Shown here: positions 1 to 6,846 of the stretch, in pieces
How the letters are laid out: every line of letters begins with the position of its first letter
Numbering within the stretch: position 1 is the first letter of the stretch
The notes under the pieces: model-generated
Seen by the model: only the letters and a program-made list of their open reading frames with translations
What the model was told of the DNA's origin: nothing
Database searches by the model: none
From: Planctomycetota bacterium
Lineage (GTDB): Bacteria > Planctomycetota > Phycisphaerae > Sedimentisphaerales > Anaerobacaceae
NCBI GenBank assembly: GCA_023481165.1
Contig: JAMCWO010000320.1
Span: 1 to 38,761, forward strand
Reading direction: 5' to 3'
DNA: 38,761 nt
Program-made: the position numbers and the translations under genes

Positions 1-1
1 C

Positions 2-1672
2 AGCCAAGTGACCGCGCGGTTCACCCTGGACGCCATGCCCGGCAAGCAGATGGCCATCGACGCCGACCTCAACGCCGGCACGATCACCGAGGCCCAGGCC
101 AACGAGCGCCGCGCCAAGATCGTCAAGGAGAGCGAGTTCTACGGCGCGATGGACGGGGCCAGCAAGTTCATCCGGGGCGATGCCAAGGCCAGCCTGATCA
201 TTACCGCCGTCAACATCATCGGCGGCATCGCCATGGGCTACTCGCGCGGCATGAACATCACCAGCGCCATCACGACCTACTCGATCCTGTCCATCGGCGA
301 CGGTCTGGTCAGCCAGATCCCCTCGGTGATCATCTCGGTCAGCTCGGGCTTTCTGGTCACGAAGATCTCCTCCAGCCACAGCGTGGGCCAGGACTTGTCC
401 AAGCAGTTCCTCAAGACCGGCCAGCCCCTGACGACCGCCGCCTGCATCGTGGCAGCCATGGCGCTGGTGCCGGGGATGCCGAAGGTGCAGTTCCTGCTCC
501 TGGCCGCCGGCACAGCGCTGCTGGGAAGAATGGCCACCAAGGCCGAGAAGGCCCCGCCCAAGCAGGCGGCTGCCCCCAAGAAGAAGACGGAGAAAGAGCC
601 GGTCGAGGACCTGCTCGACGTGGACCGGGTTTCCGTCCACGTGGGCGTGCGTCTGGTCAGCATGGTCGATCCGCGCCGCAGCAATACGATCTTCGACCGC
701 ATCGGCGCCCTGCGCCGGCAATTTGCCCAGCAGATGGGGATCATCATTCCCCTCGTGCGCTTGCGGGACGACCTGAATCTGGAGCCGAACGCCTATGAGA
801 TCCGGCTCTGTGAGGTCCCTGTGGCCAAGGGCTTCCTGGAGCCGGACATGTTCCTGGCGATGGACGCGGGGGCCGTCCAGGAGAAGGTGGACGGGATCAA
901 GACGACCGAGCCAGTCTATGGCCTGCCCGCCCTGTGGATTGCGGCGGCCAGGAAAGAGACGGCCGAGCTGCGCGGATACACGGTGATCGACCCGGAGTCC
1001 GTCTTCATCACCCACCTGTCGGAGACGCTCAAGCGGCACGCCGATGAGCTGCTCACGCGCGAGGATGTCCAGCTTCTGATCGACCGGCTGCGCAAGAATC
1101 AGCCTTCCCTGGTGGGCGAGGTCGTCGGCACGGAGGGCGAGGTCTCCATCGGCCTGCTGCAGCGCGTGCTGCGGAACCTGCTCAAGAGCAGTATCTCGAT
1201 CCGTGAGCTGACCTCAATCCTCGAGGCCCTGGCCGAGCACGCCCCAAAGACCAAGAACGCCGCCACCCTCACCGAGATGGTCCGCAAGTCGCTGAGCCGT
1301 ACAATCACCGAGCAGTACCGCGATGGGGCCGGCAAGGTGACCGCCATCACGTTCGACCCCGCCTTCGAGCACCAGTTGACCGCCGTCTTGCGTCAGGAAG
1401 GCGGCGAGCTGATCCTGAACGTTCCGGCCCAGACGGCCATGGAGCTGAACCGGCGGGCCGCCGAGGCATGGAAGTCCGCCATGGACAAGGGCAAGGACAA
1501 GGCCATCCTGCTCTGCGACGCGCGGCTGCGCGCGCCGCTGGCGCAGATGCTGTCGCGGACCCTGCCGATGCTACCGGTGGTGGCGTACGATGAGATCGTC
1601 CTGGGGACCCAGGTCGAGCCCATCGAGACGATTGTAGTGAGCCCGGATGAAATGACGATAAGGAACGAATGA
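2..1672 (+). CDS. flhA: Flagellar export apparatus protein FlhA (5' truncated by window edge)
   Basis: FlhA is the integral-membrane gate of the flagellar type III secretion apparatus; its cytoplasmic domain docks chaperone-substrate complexes. The reading frame is open from base 2, and the first residues (SQVTARFTLDAMPGKQMAID) fall inside the conserved FlhA/FHIPEP cytoplasmic loop, so the start lies outside the window. About 557 codons are present, against roughly 700 for the family, so about 140 N-terminal residues are missing. Hydrophobic segments follow at about residues 60-120 and 140-175. A charged Ala/Pro/Lys linker sits near residue 185, then the soluble C-terminal domain, which contains LRKNQPSLVGEVV-type FlhA sequence. 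The stop overlaps the next ATG (ATGA), which indicates translational coupling. Identification is from family knowledge and is secure. Confidence 0.95.
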   Translation, partial: SQVTARFTLDAMPGKQMAIDADLNAGTITEAQANERRAKIVKESEFYGAMDGASKFIRGDAKASLIITAVNIIGGIAMGYSRGMNITSAITTYSILSIGDGLVSQIPSVIISVSSGFLVTKISSSHSVGQDLSKQFLKTGQPLTTAACIVAAMALVPGMPKVQFLLLAAGTALLGRMATKAEKAPPKQAAAPKKKTEKEPVEDLLDVDRVSVHVGVRLVSMVDPRRSNTIFDRIGALRRQFAQQMGIIIPLVRLRDDLNLEPNAYEIRLCEVPVAKGFLEPDMFLAMDAGAVQEKVDGIKTTEPVYGLPALWIAAARKETAELRGYTVIDPESVFITHLSETLKRHADELLTREDVQLLIDRLRKNQPSLVGEVVGTEGEVSIGLLQRVLRNLLKSSISIRELTSILEALAEHAPKTKNAATLTEMVRKSLSRTITEQYRDGAGKVTAITFDPAFEHQLTAVLRQEGGELILNVPAQTAMELNRRAAEAWKSAMDKGKDKAILLCDARLRAPLAQMLSRTLPMLPVVAYDEIVLGTQVEPIETIVVSPDEMTIRNE

Positions 1673-1914
1673 CCATGCTGCTGCAGATACGACCGATAGC
1701 CGTCCGTTGCGCCGTTCTGTGCTTCTTTGCGATCGGCATCGTCGGCGCGCTGGGCGGCCTGGCCCCCTACACCTGCTGCCAGCGGGCCGTGTTGGGAGCG
1801 GCGATTGCCTACGTGGTGGCGGGCCTGGCCGCGCGTGCCGTCAACGCGATTCTGACCCAGGCGATGATCGCCGACCGGATCCGTAAGGGAAACTCGGGTG
1901 ATAACAGAAACTAA
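1669..1914 (+). CDS. Small two-helix membrane protein in flagellar operon
   Basis: This predicted protein of 81 residues starts at an ATG overlapping the flhA stop codon and ends 17 bases inside the fliA start. It contains two hydrophobic stretches, at about residues 12-33 and 40-62, separated by a short Tyr-Thr-Cys-Cys turn, and a charged C-terminus. Tight packing between flhA and fliA supports it as a real gene, probably co-expressed with the flagellar export genes. I do not recognise a family. Small membrane proteins at this position are plausible flagellar accessory factors, but no function can be read from the sequence. Confidence 0.6.
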   Translation: MTMLLQIRPIAVRCAVLCFFAIGIVGALGGLAPYTCCQRAVLGAAIAYVVAGLAARAVNAILTQAMIADRIRKGNSGDNRN

Positions 1915-2764
1915 AGACATTCCGCGGGACAGCGTGCCGCAGGCCGTCCGGGAGCCGGCGGGGGATTCGGGCCCCGGGGCGCAGTCTGTCGGCGTGGCAA
2001 GCCCGGACAACAGCGAGCACCTGAAGACCGTTGCCTTGCGTGCTTACAACGGACAGCGGCCCAGGCAGATCAATAACGAGGAGATTCTCCAGTTGCTGCC
2101 GATGGTGCGTCGGATTGCCCGCCGGGCCGTCAGCTACCTCAAGCCGCCGCTGTCGTTCGAGGACCTGGTGTCGGCGGGGACGGTGGGCCTGCTCAAGGCC
2201 GCCCGGGACTTCGACGCCTCCCACCAGGCCGAGTTCAAGACCTATGCCTACATCCGGATCAAAGGGGCTGTGCTGGATGAGCTGCGCCGGGCATCCCTGC
2301 TGCCCTCGGGCGTCCACCGGCGGATTCGCACCGCCTTGGAGCTTAGCCGCAAGATCACGGAGCAGACGGGTACTGTGCCCACGGACGAACAACTCGCGGA
2401 GAAGTTGGGCGTCACGGTGGAGGAGGTGTACGAGCTATTCGAGAACGCCCGGGCCCGGCATTTCGTCTCCCTCGACACCCTCGATACGGAGCCGCCGGCC
2501 CTGAGCGACCTTCTGACGATGGCCCAGACCGAGGCGCCGGATCGCCTCCTGGAGAAGGCTGAGCTGGTCGAGGAGCTTGCCCGGGCCCTGCGGGAACTGG
2601 ATGAAAGACGACTGCAGATCATCGTCCTCTACTATCGCGAGCACTTGACGATGAAGCAAATCGCGGAGGTGCTGGAAATCACCGAAAGCCGCGTCAGCCA
2701 GTTGCACGCCAGCGCCCTGTTCCGCCTGTTCGCGAGATTGGAGCAGTGGAAAGATGAACGATAG
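1898..2764 (+). CDS. fliA: RNA polymerase sigma-28 factor (FliA/WhiG family)
   Basis: This is the flagellar alternative sigma factor that directs transcription of late flagellar genes. Residues about 60-140 form sigma region 2, with SFEDLVSAGTVGLLKAARDF and FKTYAYIRIKGAVLDELRR. Residues about 140-200 form region 3. Residues about 225-285 form region 4, with a helix-turn-helix in MKQIAEVLEITESRVSQLHA. The start is a GTG at 1898 preceded by AAGGGA seven bases upstream; it overlaps the preceding gene. At 288 residues it is longer than enterobacterial FliA because of a Pro/Ser-rich N-terminal extension of about 55 residues. Its position after flhA and ahead of a flgM homologue fits a FliA-FlgM checkpoint circuit. 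Confidence 0.93.
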   Translation: MITETKDIPRDSVPQAVREPAGDSGPGAQSVGVASPDNSEHLKTVALRAYNGQRPRQINNEEILQLLPMVRRIARRAVSYLKPPLSFEDLVSAGTVGLLKAARDFDASHQAEFKTYAYIRIKGAVLDELRRASLLPSGVHRRIRTALELSRKITEQTGTVPTDEQLAEKLGVTVEEVYELFENARARHFVSLDTLDTEPPALSDLLTMAQTEAPDRLLEKAELVEELARALRELDERRLQIIVLYYREHLTMKQIAEVLEITESRVSQLHASALFRLFARLEQWKDER

Positions 2765-2954
2765 CGAATTCAATACGATCCAGGCCGTGGAGAACCTGCA
2801 AAATGTCGCCGGTCTGACGCCCATGGGGCAGCGGCAGGAGCGAAAACGCCGGCAGAATCCGCCCCGCCAGGACCAGGGGCCGGCGGAGGCGCCGGCGGAT
2901 AAGGCAGCCACGGAGCGCGAGAATGACTCGCAGAGAATTGACTACTGTGCTTGA
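2754..2954 (+). CDS. Small hydrophilic protein overlapping fliA end, unknown
   Basis: This 66-residue reading frame has its ATG inside the last codons of fliA (11-base overlap), with GGAAAG just upstream. The product is strongly hydrophilic, rich in Gln, Arg, Pro and Ala (QRQERKRRQNPPRQDQGPAE), and has no membrane segment or recognisable domain. The tight overlap with fliA is the main support. A disordered flagellar regulator or chaperone-like tail is conceivable, but nothing in the sequence shows this. It could be spurious. Confidence 0.5.
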   Translation: MNDSEFNTIQAVENLQNVAGLTPMGQRQERKRRQNPPRQDQGPAEAPADKAATERENDSQRIDYCA

Positions 2955-3001
2955 GGCGAACCAGTTTCGCCCTAGAAAGTGCCAAAGGCGAAGGAAGAAG
3001 A

Positions 3002-3241
3002 ATGCTCAAGACGACACGACGCATTTTGAAGGCCAACGAGGTGGCGTTTCGCGACCCGTTGCATCTGGACCTCGACCCGGTAGTGTCGACGGCCGGCACG
3101 GAAGCGCCGGCGACCACGGCGGGTCCGAGCGTGCGGATCGCGCAGAATCATCCTCAATACGCTATAATCGAGATCACGTGCCCCTGCGGCAAAACAACGT
3201 ACCTACGTTGTGAATATGACACTGGAAAAGGAAAAGTATGA
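3002..3241 (+). CDS. Small Cys-containing protein in flagellar locus
   Basis: Predicted protein of 79 residues, with the start chosen at the ATG preceded by GAAGGAAGAAG. The N-terminus is basic (MLKTTRRILKANEVAF). The C-terminus ends in a compact conserved-looking segment, YAIIEITCPCGKTTYLRCEY, which resembles half of a zinc ribbon (CPCG followed by a single Cys). Its stop overlaps the ATG of the following lipoprotein gene (ATGA), so the two are probably translated together. Such CxCG-plus-Cys tails occur in small planctomycete flagellar-locus proteins as far as I recall, but I cannot assign a function. Confidence 0.6.
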   Translation: MLKTTRRILKANEVAFRDPLHLDLDPVVSTAGTEAPATTAGPSVRIAQNHPQYAIIEITCPCGKTTYLRCEYDTGKGKV

Positions 3242-3822
3242 GAGCAACAAAGAGACTCGCGGCGTTGTTGCTTGCGATGACACTGACCCTCGGCGGCTGC
3301 ACCAGCTCCCCGACCCAGTCCCAGACGGCCGGCGCGGAATCCGGGGAAGCAACGGCCCAACGCTTCCAGGACAAGCCTCTCGAAGGCCGCACGGCGGTAG
3401 AGTCGGCGCTCGTACTATCGGAGAAGTACGCCAAACTCTCCGATCAGAATGCCGCCCTGCGGCAGGAGAACCAACGGCTCGGGACCGACAACGAGAGCCT
3501 GCGCCAGCAGGTCGCTTCGCTCGAAACGAAGCTCAAGCAAACACAGAAGGAGCTCGGCGAGGCCAACGACCTCCTCATCGAGATGTTGACCGAGCTGAAC
3601 AACTGGAAGAGCAACATCCTCGGCTTCCGGGGCGAGATGCGGCAGGCGGCCCAAGCCCAACTCGAAGCCCTGCTCAAGGTCCTGGAGATTCTCGGGGGCC
3701 AGGCCGAGGCGGGAGCGATCGGGCATAAGCACGCCACCACGCTGACTCCGGACGCCAATGATGTGGCGGTATCGAGCAAGATCGCCACGCCGCTCAGGAG
3801 AGAGCCCAATGGAGCGCGGTAA
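3238..3822 (+). CDS. Predicted coiled-coil lipoprotein in flagellar locus
   Basis: This 194-residue protein has a type II signal peptide: a basic n-region (MRATKRL), a hydrophobic core and the lipobox LGGC at about residues 18-21, so it should be a membrane-anchored lipoprotein. After a Ser/Thr/Gln-rich linker, residues about 65-125 form a long coiled coil (SDQNAALRQENQRLGTDNES, then QQVASLETKLKQTQKELGEA), and a second helical stretch reaches about residue 160. It starts within the stop of the upstream gene and overlaps the next lipoprotein gene by 14 bases. The layout fits an envelope scaffold or spacer protein working with the flagellum, but that role is inference. Confidence 0.8.
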   Translation: MRATKRLAALLLAMTLTLGGCTSSPTQSQTAGAESGEATAQRFQDKPLEGRTAVESALVLSEKYAKLSDQNAALRQENQRLGTDNESLRQQVASLETKLKQTQKELGEANDLLIEMLTELNNWKSNILGFRGEMRQAAQAQLEALLKVLEILGGQAEAGAIGHKHATTLTPDANDVAVSSKIATPLRREPNGAR

Positions 3823-4549
3823 GCCAACCGAAGACAGAAGACAGAGGACGGAAGACGGACGACGGATGACCGAAGACAGATGGGAATTGGGCTCTGCCTT
3901 CTGTCCTCTGTCCTCTGTCCTCCGTCTTCTGTCCTCCGTCCTCTTCCTTTTTCTGGCCTGTGGCTGCGAATCCGACAAGGAAAGCCGCCCGATGGCCGGT
4001 TCCTATTACTTGAGCCCCCACAAGGACTTGCACAGGATTGGCCGCGTCGCCCTGGTGGAAATAGCCGGCACATCCGACGACCCCCAGATCGCCGCGGCCC
4101 TAACCGAGGCACTGTTCCTGGAGGCACAGAAGAAACAGGTATTCGGCGTGACGGTGGTTCGTCGCAGCGCCCCAGCGTGGCAGGAGCTACAGGAGAATCT
4201 CGATTCCTCGCAAACACTGCGCCAATTGGCGACCGCTCGTGAAGCCCTCAACTGCAATGGCCTGCTCGTCGGTACTCTCACCGAGTATCGTCCCTATCCG
4301 CACATGGCCGTCGGGCTGCGTCTGAAGCTGCTCGACCTCACGGATGGCCAACTCCTCTGGGGCATGGAACAGGTTTGGGACAGCTCGGACCGAAGTACTC
4401 AAAAAAGGATCAAAGCGTATCTCAAGGAAGATCGAAAGGCGGGACACTCCCCCCTCCGCGAGGAGCTGGTGATCGTGAGCCCGCTAAACTTCTGTAAATT
4501 CGTGGCTTACGACGTGGCCAGCACCTTCGAGCGGGTGAAAGAGCAGTAG
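3809..4549 (+). CDS. Predicted lipoprotein, CsgG/LpoB-like, with repeat-encoded signal peptide
   Basis: The chosen ATG has AGGAG nine bases upstream and lies inside the end of the preceding gene; an ATG at 3866 is an alternative. A hydrophobic core (PLSSVLRLLSSVLFLFLACG) ends in the lipobox LACGC near residue 54. The mature part begins YYLSPHKDLHRIGRVALVEI and contains an alternating beta/alpha region with LNCNGLLVGTLTEYRPYPHM and LKLLDLTDGQLLWGMEQVWD. This pattern resembles periplasmic CsgG/LpoB/GNA1162-like domains, which is a fold-level guess. Oddly, the region before the lipobox is built from a low-complexity inverted repeat (3829-3948), so the repeat itself supplies the export signal. 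Confidence 0.78.
   Translation: MERGKPTEDRRQRTEDGRRMTEDRWELGSAFCPLSSVLRLLSSVLFLFLACGCESDKESRPMAGSYYLSPHKDLHRIGRVALVEIAGTSDDPQIAAALTEALFLEAQKKQVFGVTVVRRSAPAWQELQENLDSSQTLRQLATAREALNCNGLLVGTLTEYRPYPHMAVGLRLKLLDLTDGQLLWGMEQVWDSSDRSTQKRIKAYLKEDRKAGHSPLREELVIVSPLNFCKFVAYDVASTFERVKEQ
3829..3948 (+). repeat. GAAGACAGAGGAC inverted repeat inside lipoprotein gene
   Basis: The left arm (3829-3879) is a degenerate tandem of GAAGACAGA/GGACGGAAGAC units. The right arm (3894-3948) is its approximate reverse complement (TCTGTCCTCTGTCCTCCGTC and similar), with a loop of about 14 bases. In the lipoprotein frame the left arm reads EDRRQRTEDGRRMTEDR and the right arm reads as Ser/Leu/Val-rich hydrophobic sequence. 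I associate similar units with planctomycete intergenic regions (recollection, not checked). Here the element lies wholly within a gene's 5' end. Confidence 0.85.
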
Positions 4550-4617
4550 CTTGGAAAGCCGTGTCCGTGATAGAACTATAATAGCAATAGTGAGAAACGA
4601 TTTTCCGCGCCTGGACC

Positions 4618-4644
4618 TAAAGATTTCGCCAAACGATGCGAAAA
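4618..4644 (+). promoter_or_regulatory. Candidate sigma-28 promoter for flgM
   Basis: TAAAGATT, an 11-base spacer, then TGCGAAAA. The known sigma-28 consensus is TAAAGTTT-N11-GCCGATAA. The -35 matches at 7 of 8 positions. The -10 matches at 5 of 8 and keeps the CGA core, and the spacing is exact. It ends 36 bases ahead of the flgM ATG. Self-activation of flgM by FliA is well established in other bacteria. Confidence 0.45.
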
Positions 4645-4680
4645 CAATAATAGGCAAACGGAGAGTGAAAGAATTGCGCT

Positions 4681-4950
4681 ATGATCGACAACGTCCATAA
4701 CAGCCAGATCACCCAGGCTATGGGGAGGAATGCTGTGCCCCATACCGATACTACAAATAAGACTGCGGCCGACAAGTTGGATGCGACGCTCCAAGCCGAC
4801 TTCGCCGATCTGATCAACCAGGCGATTCAGGCCTCCCAGACGGAAACGGATGCCGTCCAGAGGGCCCGGGCCTTGCTCCAGTCCGGTCAACTGACAAGCT
4901 GGGAGAACATCCGGTCCGCCGCAGAGAATATCATAACGTTCGGCATCTGA
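4681..4950 (+). CDS. flgM: Anti-sigma-28 factor FlgM
   Basis: FlgM binds and silences FliA until the hook-basal body is complete, when it is exported. The 89-residue protein has a polar, Asn/Thr/Gln-rich N-terminal half and a C-terminal sigma-binding half with the family pattern: DAVQRARALLQSGQLTSWEN followed by IRSAAENIITFGI. Length and C-terminal ending match the family. No good ribosome site precedes the ATG at 4681. A GTG at 4735, with GGGGAGG six bases upstream, would give a 71-residue version, but the N-terminal sequence DNVHNSQITQAMGRN looks conserved-like, so I kept the longer form. It lies downstream of fliA and of two lipoproteins and has its own candidate sigma-28 promoter. Confidence 0.82.
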   Translation: MIDNVHNSQITQAMGRNAVPHTDTTNKTAADKLDATLQADFADLINQAIQASQTETDAVQRARALLQSGQLTSWENIRSAAENIITFGI

Positions 4951-4960
4951 GGACGTTTTT

Positions 4961-4980
4961 CAAGCAGAAGACGGCATACG
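4961..4980 (+). other. Exact 20-base match to Illumina P7 adapter (likely assembly artefact)
   Basis: The sequence CAAGCAGAAGACGGCATACG is identical to the first 20 bases of the Illumina P7 flow-cell primer. A chance match in a window this size is essentially impossible. It sits ten bases after the flgM stop. Residual adapter sequence inside a contig usually marks an untrimmed read end or a false join, so the adjacency of flgM to the downstream genes is uncertain. Confidence 0.93.
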
Positions 4981-5067
4981 CCCTATTTCGCGTTGGGGAC
5001 TCCGAGAGACCACAGCCGAGGGGCCCGCCACGGATGGCAAAAAGGGCCCCATGTTTTTTGCGCTCGC

Positions 5068-5298
5068 TCAGAGGTAGCAGTCAAGCATCGTGCCGACGGG
5101 CAATCGGCCTGTATTCGGGTGGCTCGCGAAGGTGCGCCGGAGTTCCGGCAGCGCATCGGCGTATTCTCGGATGCGGACTTGGACGTGAATCGGCTCTTGA
5201 GGCTGGGTATCGCCCGCACCGGGCGCAAAAGGCTTGCACACGTTGGGCGCACAGCCAAAACCCTGCAAATCAGTGCCGTCACAGCCGATCAGCTTCAT
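5068..5298 (-). CDS. Small Cys-containing protein, unknown
   Basis: This predicted 76-residue minus-strand protein is preceded by a well-formed promoter (5324-5352). The ATG follows AGGTG closely and GGGGA ten bases upstream; an in-frame GTG two codons earlier is possible. The product starts MKLIGCDGTDLQGFGCAP and contains four Cys, two Pro/Gly-rich turns and an amphipathic helix (REYADALPELRRTF). No family is recognised. Codon choice looks coding. Downstream, GGGCCC arms at about 5029-5050 could pair but lack a T-tract. The gene lies next to the adapter-like sequence, so its neighbourhood is uncertain. Confidence 0.55.
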   Translation of the reverse strand: MKLIGCDGTDLQGFGCAPNVCKPFAPGAGDTQPQEPIHVQVRIREYADALPELRRTFASHPNTGRLPVGTMLDCYL

Positions 5299-5323
5299 TA
5301 TCACCTGGTCCCCGATTCCTTTT

Positions 5324-5352
5324 ATTTTAGCACAATCGCCTGGCTCAATCAA
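5324..5352 (-). promoter_or_regulatory. Sigma-70-type promoter for small minus-strand gene
   Basis: On the minus strand: TTGATT, a 17-base spacer, then TAAAAT. Four of six positions match the -35 consensus and five of six match the -10, with optimal spacing. It lies about 26 bases ahead of the ATG at 5298. Confidence 0.6.
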
Positions 5353-5445
5353 GACAAATGCCACCCTCTTCAAGATCCAAACGCAGCCGGACCGATACAA
5401 AGGGATGGAGCAGCCTTCCAAGCAGTCCGACGCAGAGGTTATTGA

Positions 5446-5646
5446 ATGCACATCATCGCCCAATGTCCGCGTTGCGGCTATCGCTGGTGGCTGGACGCCG
5501 CCGCCGCGGATCGCCGTCTGCGCTGCCGCAAGTGCTTTGTCCTGCTCAAGGTCCCCGATCTGACCGAGGTCGCCGGCGCCGCCGACGTCATAAACCACGC
5601 TCAAAGCGAGCTTTACGTCGATGACGCCGGACACACCTACGGCTGA
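5446..5646 (+). CDS. Small zinc-ribbon protein
   Basis: A 66-residue protein with two Cys pairs: CPRCGYRWWLD near residue 7 and RLRCRKCFVLLKVPD near residue 30. The CxxC...CxxC spacing is that of a rubredoxin-like or zinc-ribbon knuckle of the MJ0042/zinc-finger type often found at the N-terminus of planctomycete regulatory proteins. The rest ends in ELYVDDAGHTYG. It lies about 100 bases upstream of ruvB on the same strand. Zinc binding is likely. The partner or target (nucleic acid or protein) cannot be read. Confidence 0.7.
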   Translation: MHIIAQCPRCGYRWWLDAAAADRRLRCRKCFVLLKVPDLTEVAGAADVINHAQSELYVDDAGHTYG

Positions 5647-5743
5647 CCATGCCTCCCTGCGTGCGGGGAATAAGTTCTCTGGTGCTGCACGCCGGGCGCA
5701 TGTTTGCCTTGCTCCTCTGGCGGGAAATGAGTAAGCTCAGGGC

Positions 5744-6799
5744 ATGGCAATAGGTAGAATCATTAGCGCACAACCATTGAACGAGGCCGAGGAGACATTC
5801 AACGTTTCTTTGCGTCCGAAGTCGTTGAAGGAATGCATCGGGCAGCAGAACGTCCGAGAAAAACTGGCCATCGCCATTGCGGCGGCCAAACGAAGAGGCG
5901 AGCCCTTGGAGCACATGCTCTTCTACGGCCCGCCGGGTTTGGGCAAGACCACCCTGGCTAACGTCGTCGCCAACGAGATGGGGGCGCGGATCCGGTCCTC
6001 CTCCGGGCCGGCCTTGGTCAAGGCGGGCGATGTCATGGGCATGCTCACCAATATCAACACGGGCGATGTGCTCTTCATCGATGAGATTCACCGGCTCAGC
6101 ACGCCGGTCGAGGAGTTCATCTATCCCGCGATGGAGGACTTCCGGGTCGATTTCACGGTCGATAGCGGCCTCCATGCCAAGACCATCAACTTCCCCTTGA
6201 AACGGTTCACTTTGATCGGGGCCACGACCCGTGCCGGTCTGCTCAGCGCTCCTTTGCGCAGCCGGTTCGGCATGCTCTATCACCTGGACTTCTACACGAC
6301 GGGCGAACTGACGGAGATCCTGAGCCGCTCGGCCCAGTTGCTCAAGCTGATCTGCGAGGAAGGCACGCTCGACCTGATCGCGGCCCGGTCCCGCGGCACA
6401 CCGCGCGTGGCCAACCGGCTGCTCAAGCGCGTCCGCGATTATGCCCAGGTCAAAGGCTCGGGCACTCTGAGCATGGAGATCGTCGACCGCGCCCTCAAGA
6501 TGGAACAGATCGACACGCTCGGTCTGGATGAGCTGGACCGATCCTTCCTGCGCGCGCTGGCGACCGTCTATGACGGCGGCCCGGCCGGTATCGAAGCCCT
6601 CGCCGCCACCCTGGGCGAGGAGCGCGACACCCTCGAAGATGTGGTCGAGCCGTACCTGCTGCAAATCGGCTTCGTGCGCCGCACCAAGCGCGGACGAGAG
6701 ATCACTCAAAAAGCGTGCGAGCACCTCGGCCTCACGGCGCACCAACCGCAAGAGGAACCAGCGGAACAAGGCGACCTGTTCGACCTCAAGGACGCCTAG
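5744..6799 (+). CDS. ruvB: Holliday junction branch migration helicase RuvB
   Basis: RuvB is the hexameric AAA+ motor that, with RuvA, drives branch migration of Holliday junctions during recombination and repair. The 351-residue protein is of normal length. It has Walker A GPPGLGKTTLA (about residue 64), Walker B DVLFIDEIHRLS (about residue 110), sensor 1 TLIGATTRAGLLSAPLRSRF with the arginine finger (about residue 165), and the winged-helix C-terminal domain (FLRALATVYDGGPAGIEALA, then EPYLLQIGFVRRTKRGR). RuvA and RuvC are not adjacent. It converges on recO, with 47 bases between the stops. Confidence 0.97.
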   Translation: MAIGRIISAQPLNEAEETFNVSLRPKSLKECIGQQNVREKLAIAIAAAKRRGEPLEHMLFYGPPGLGKTTLANVVANEMGARIRSSSGPALVKAGDVMGMLTNINTGDVLFIDEIHRLSTPVEEFIYPAMEDFRVDFTVDSGLHAKTINFPLKRFTLIGATTRAGLLSAPLRSRFGMLYHLDFYTTGELTEILSRSAQLLKLICEEGTLDLIAARSRGTPRVANRLLKRVRDYAQVKGSGTLSMEIVDRALKMEQIDTLGLDELDRSFLRALATVYDGGPAGIEALAATLGEERDTLEDVVEPYLLQIGFVRRTKRGREITQKACEHLGLTAHQPQEEPAEQGDLFDLKDA

Positions 6800-6846
6800 G
6801 CTCTGCGGCTGGCGCTGTCTTGCCGCACCGGCACGCTGAAGACGCA

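Noticed and set aside
5029..5050. Rho-independent terminator from GGGCCC arms
   Set aside because: The arms pair, but no T-tract follows on the strand of the gene it would terminate.
4993..5445. Plus-strand frame of 150 codons between flgM and the zinc-ribbon gene
   Set aside because: It lies opposite the better-supported minus-strand gene with its own promoter, and crosses that gene's control region.
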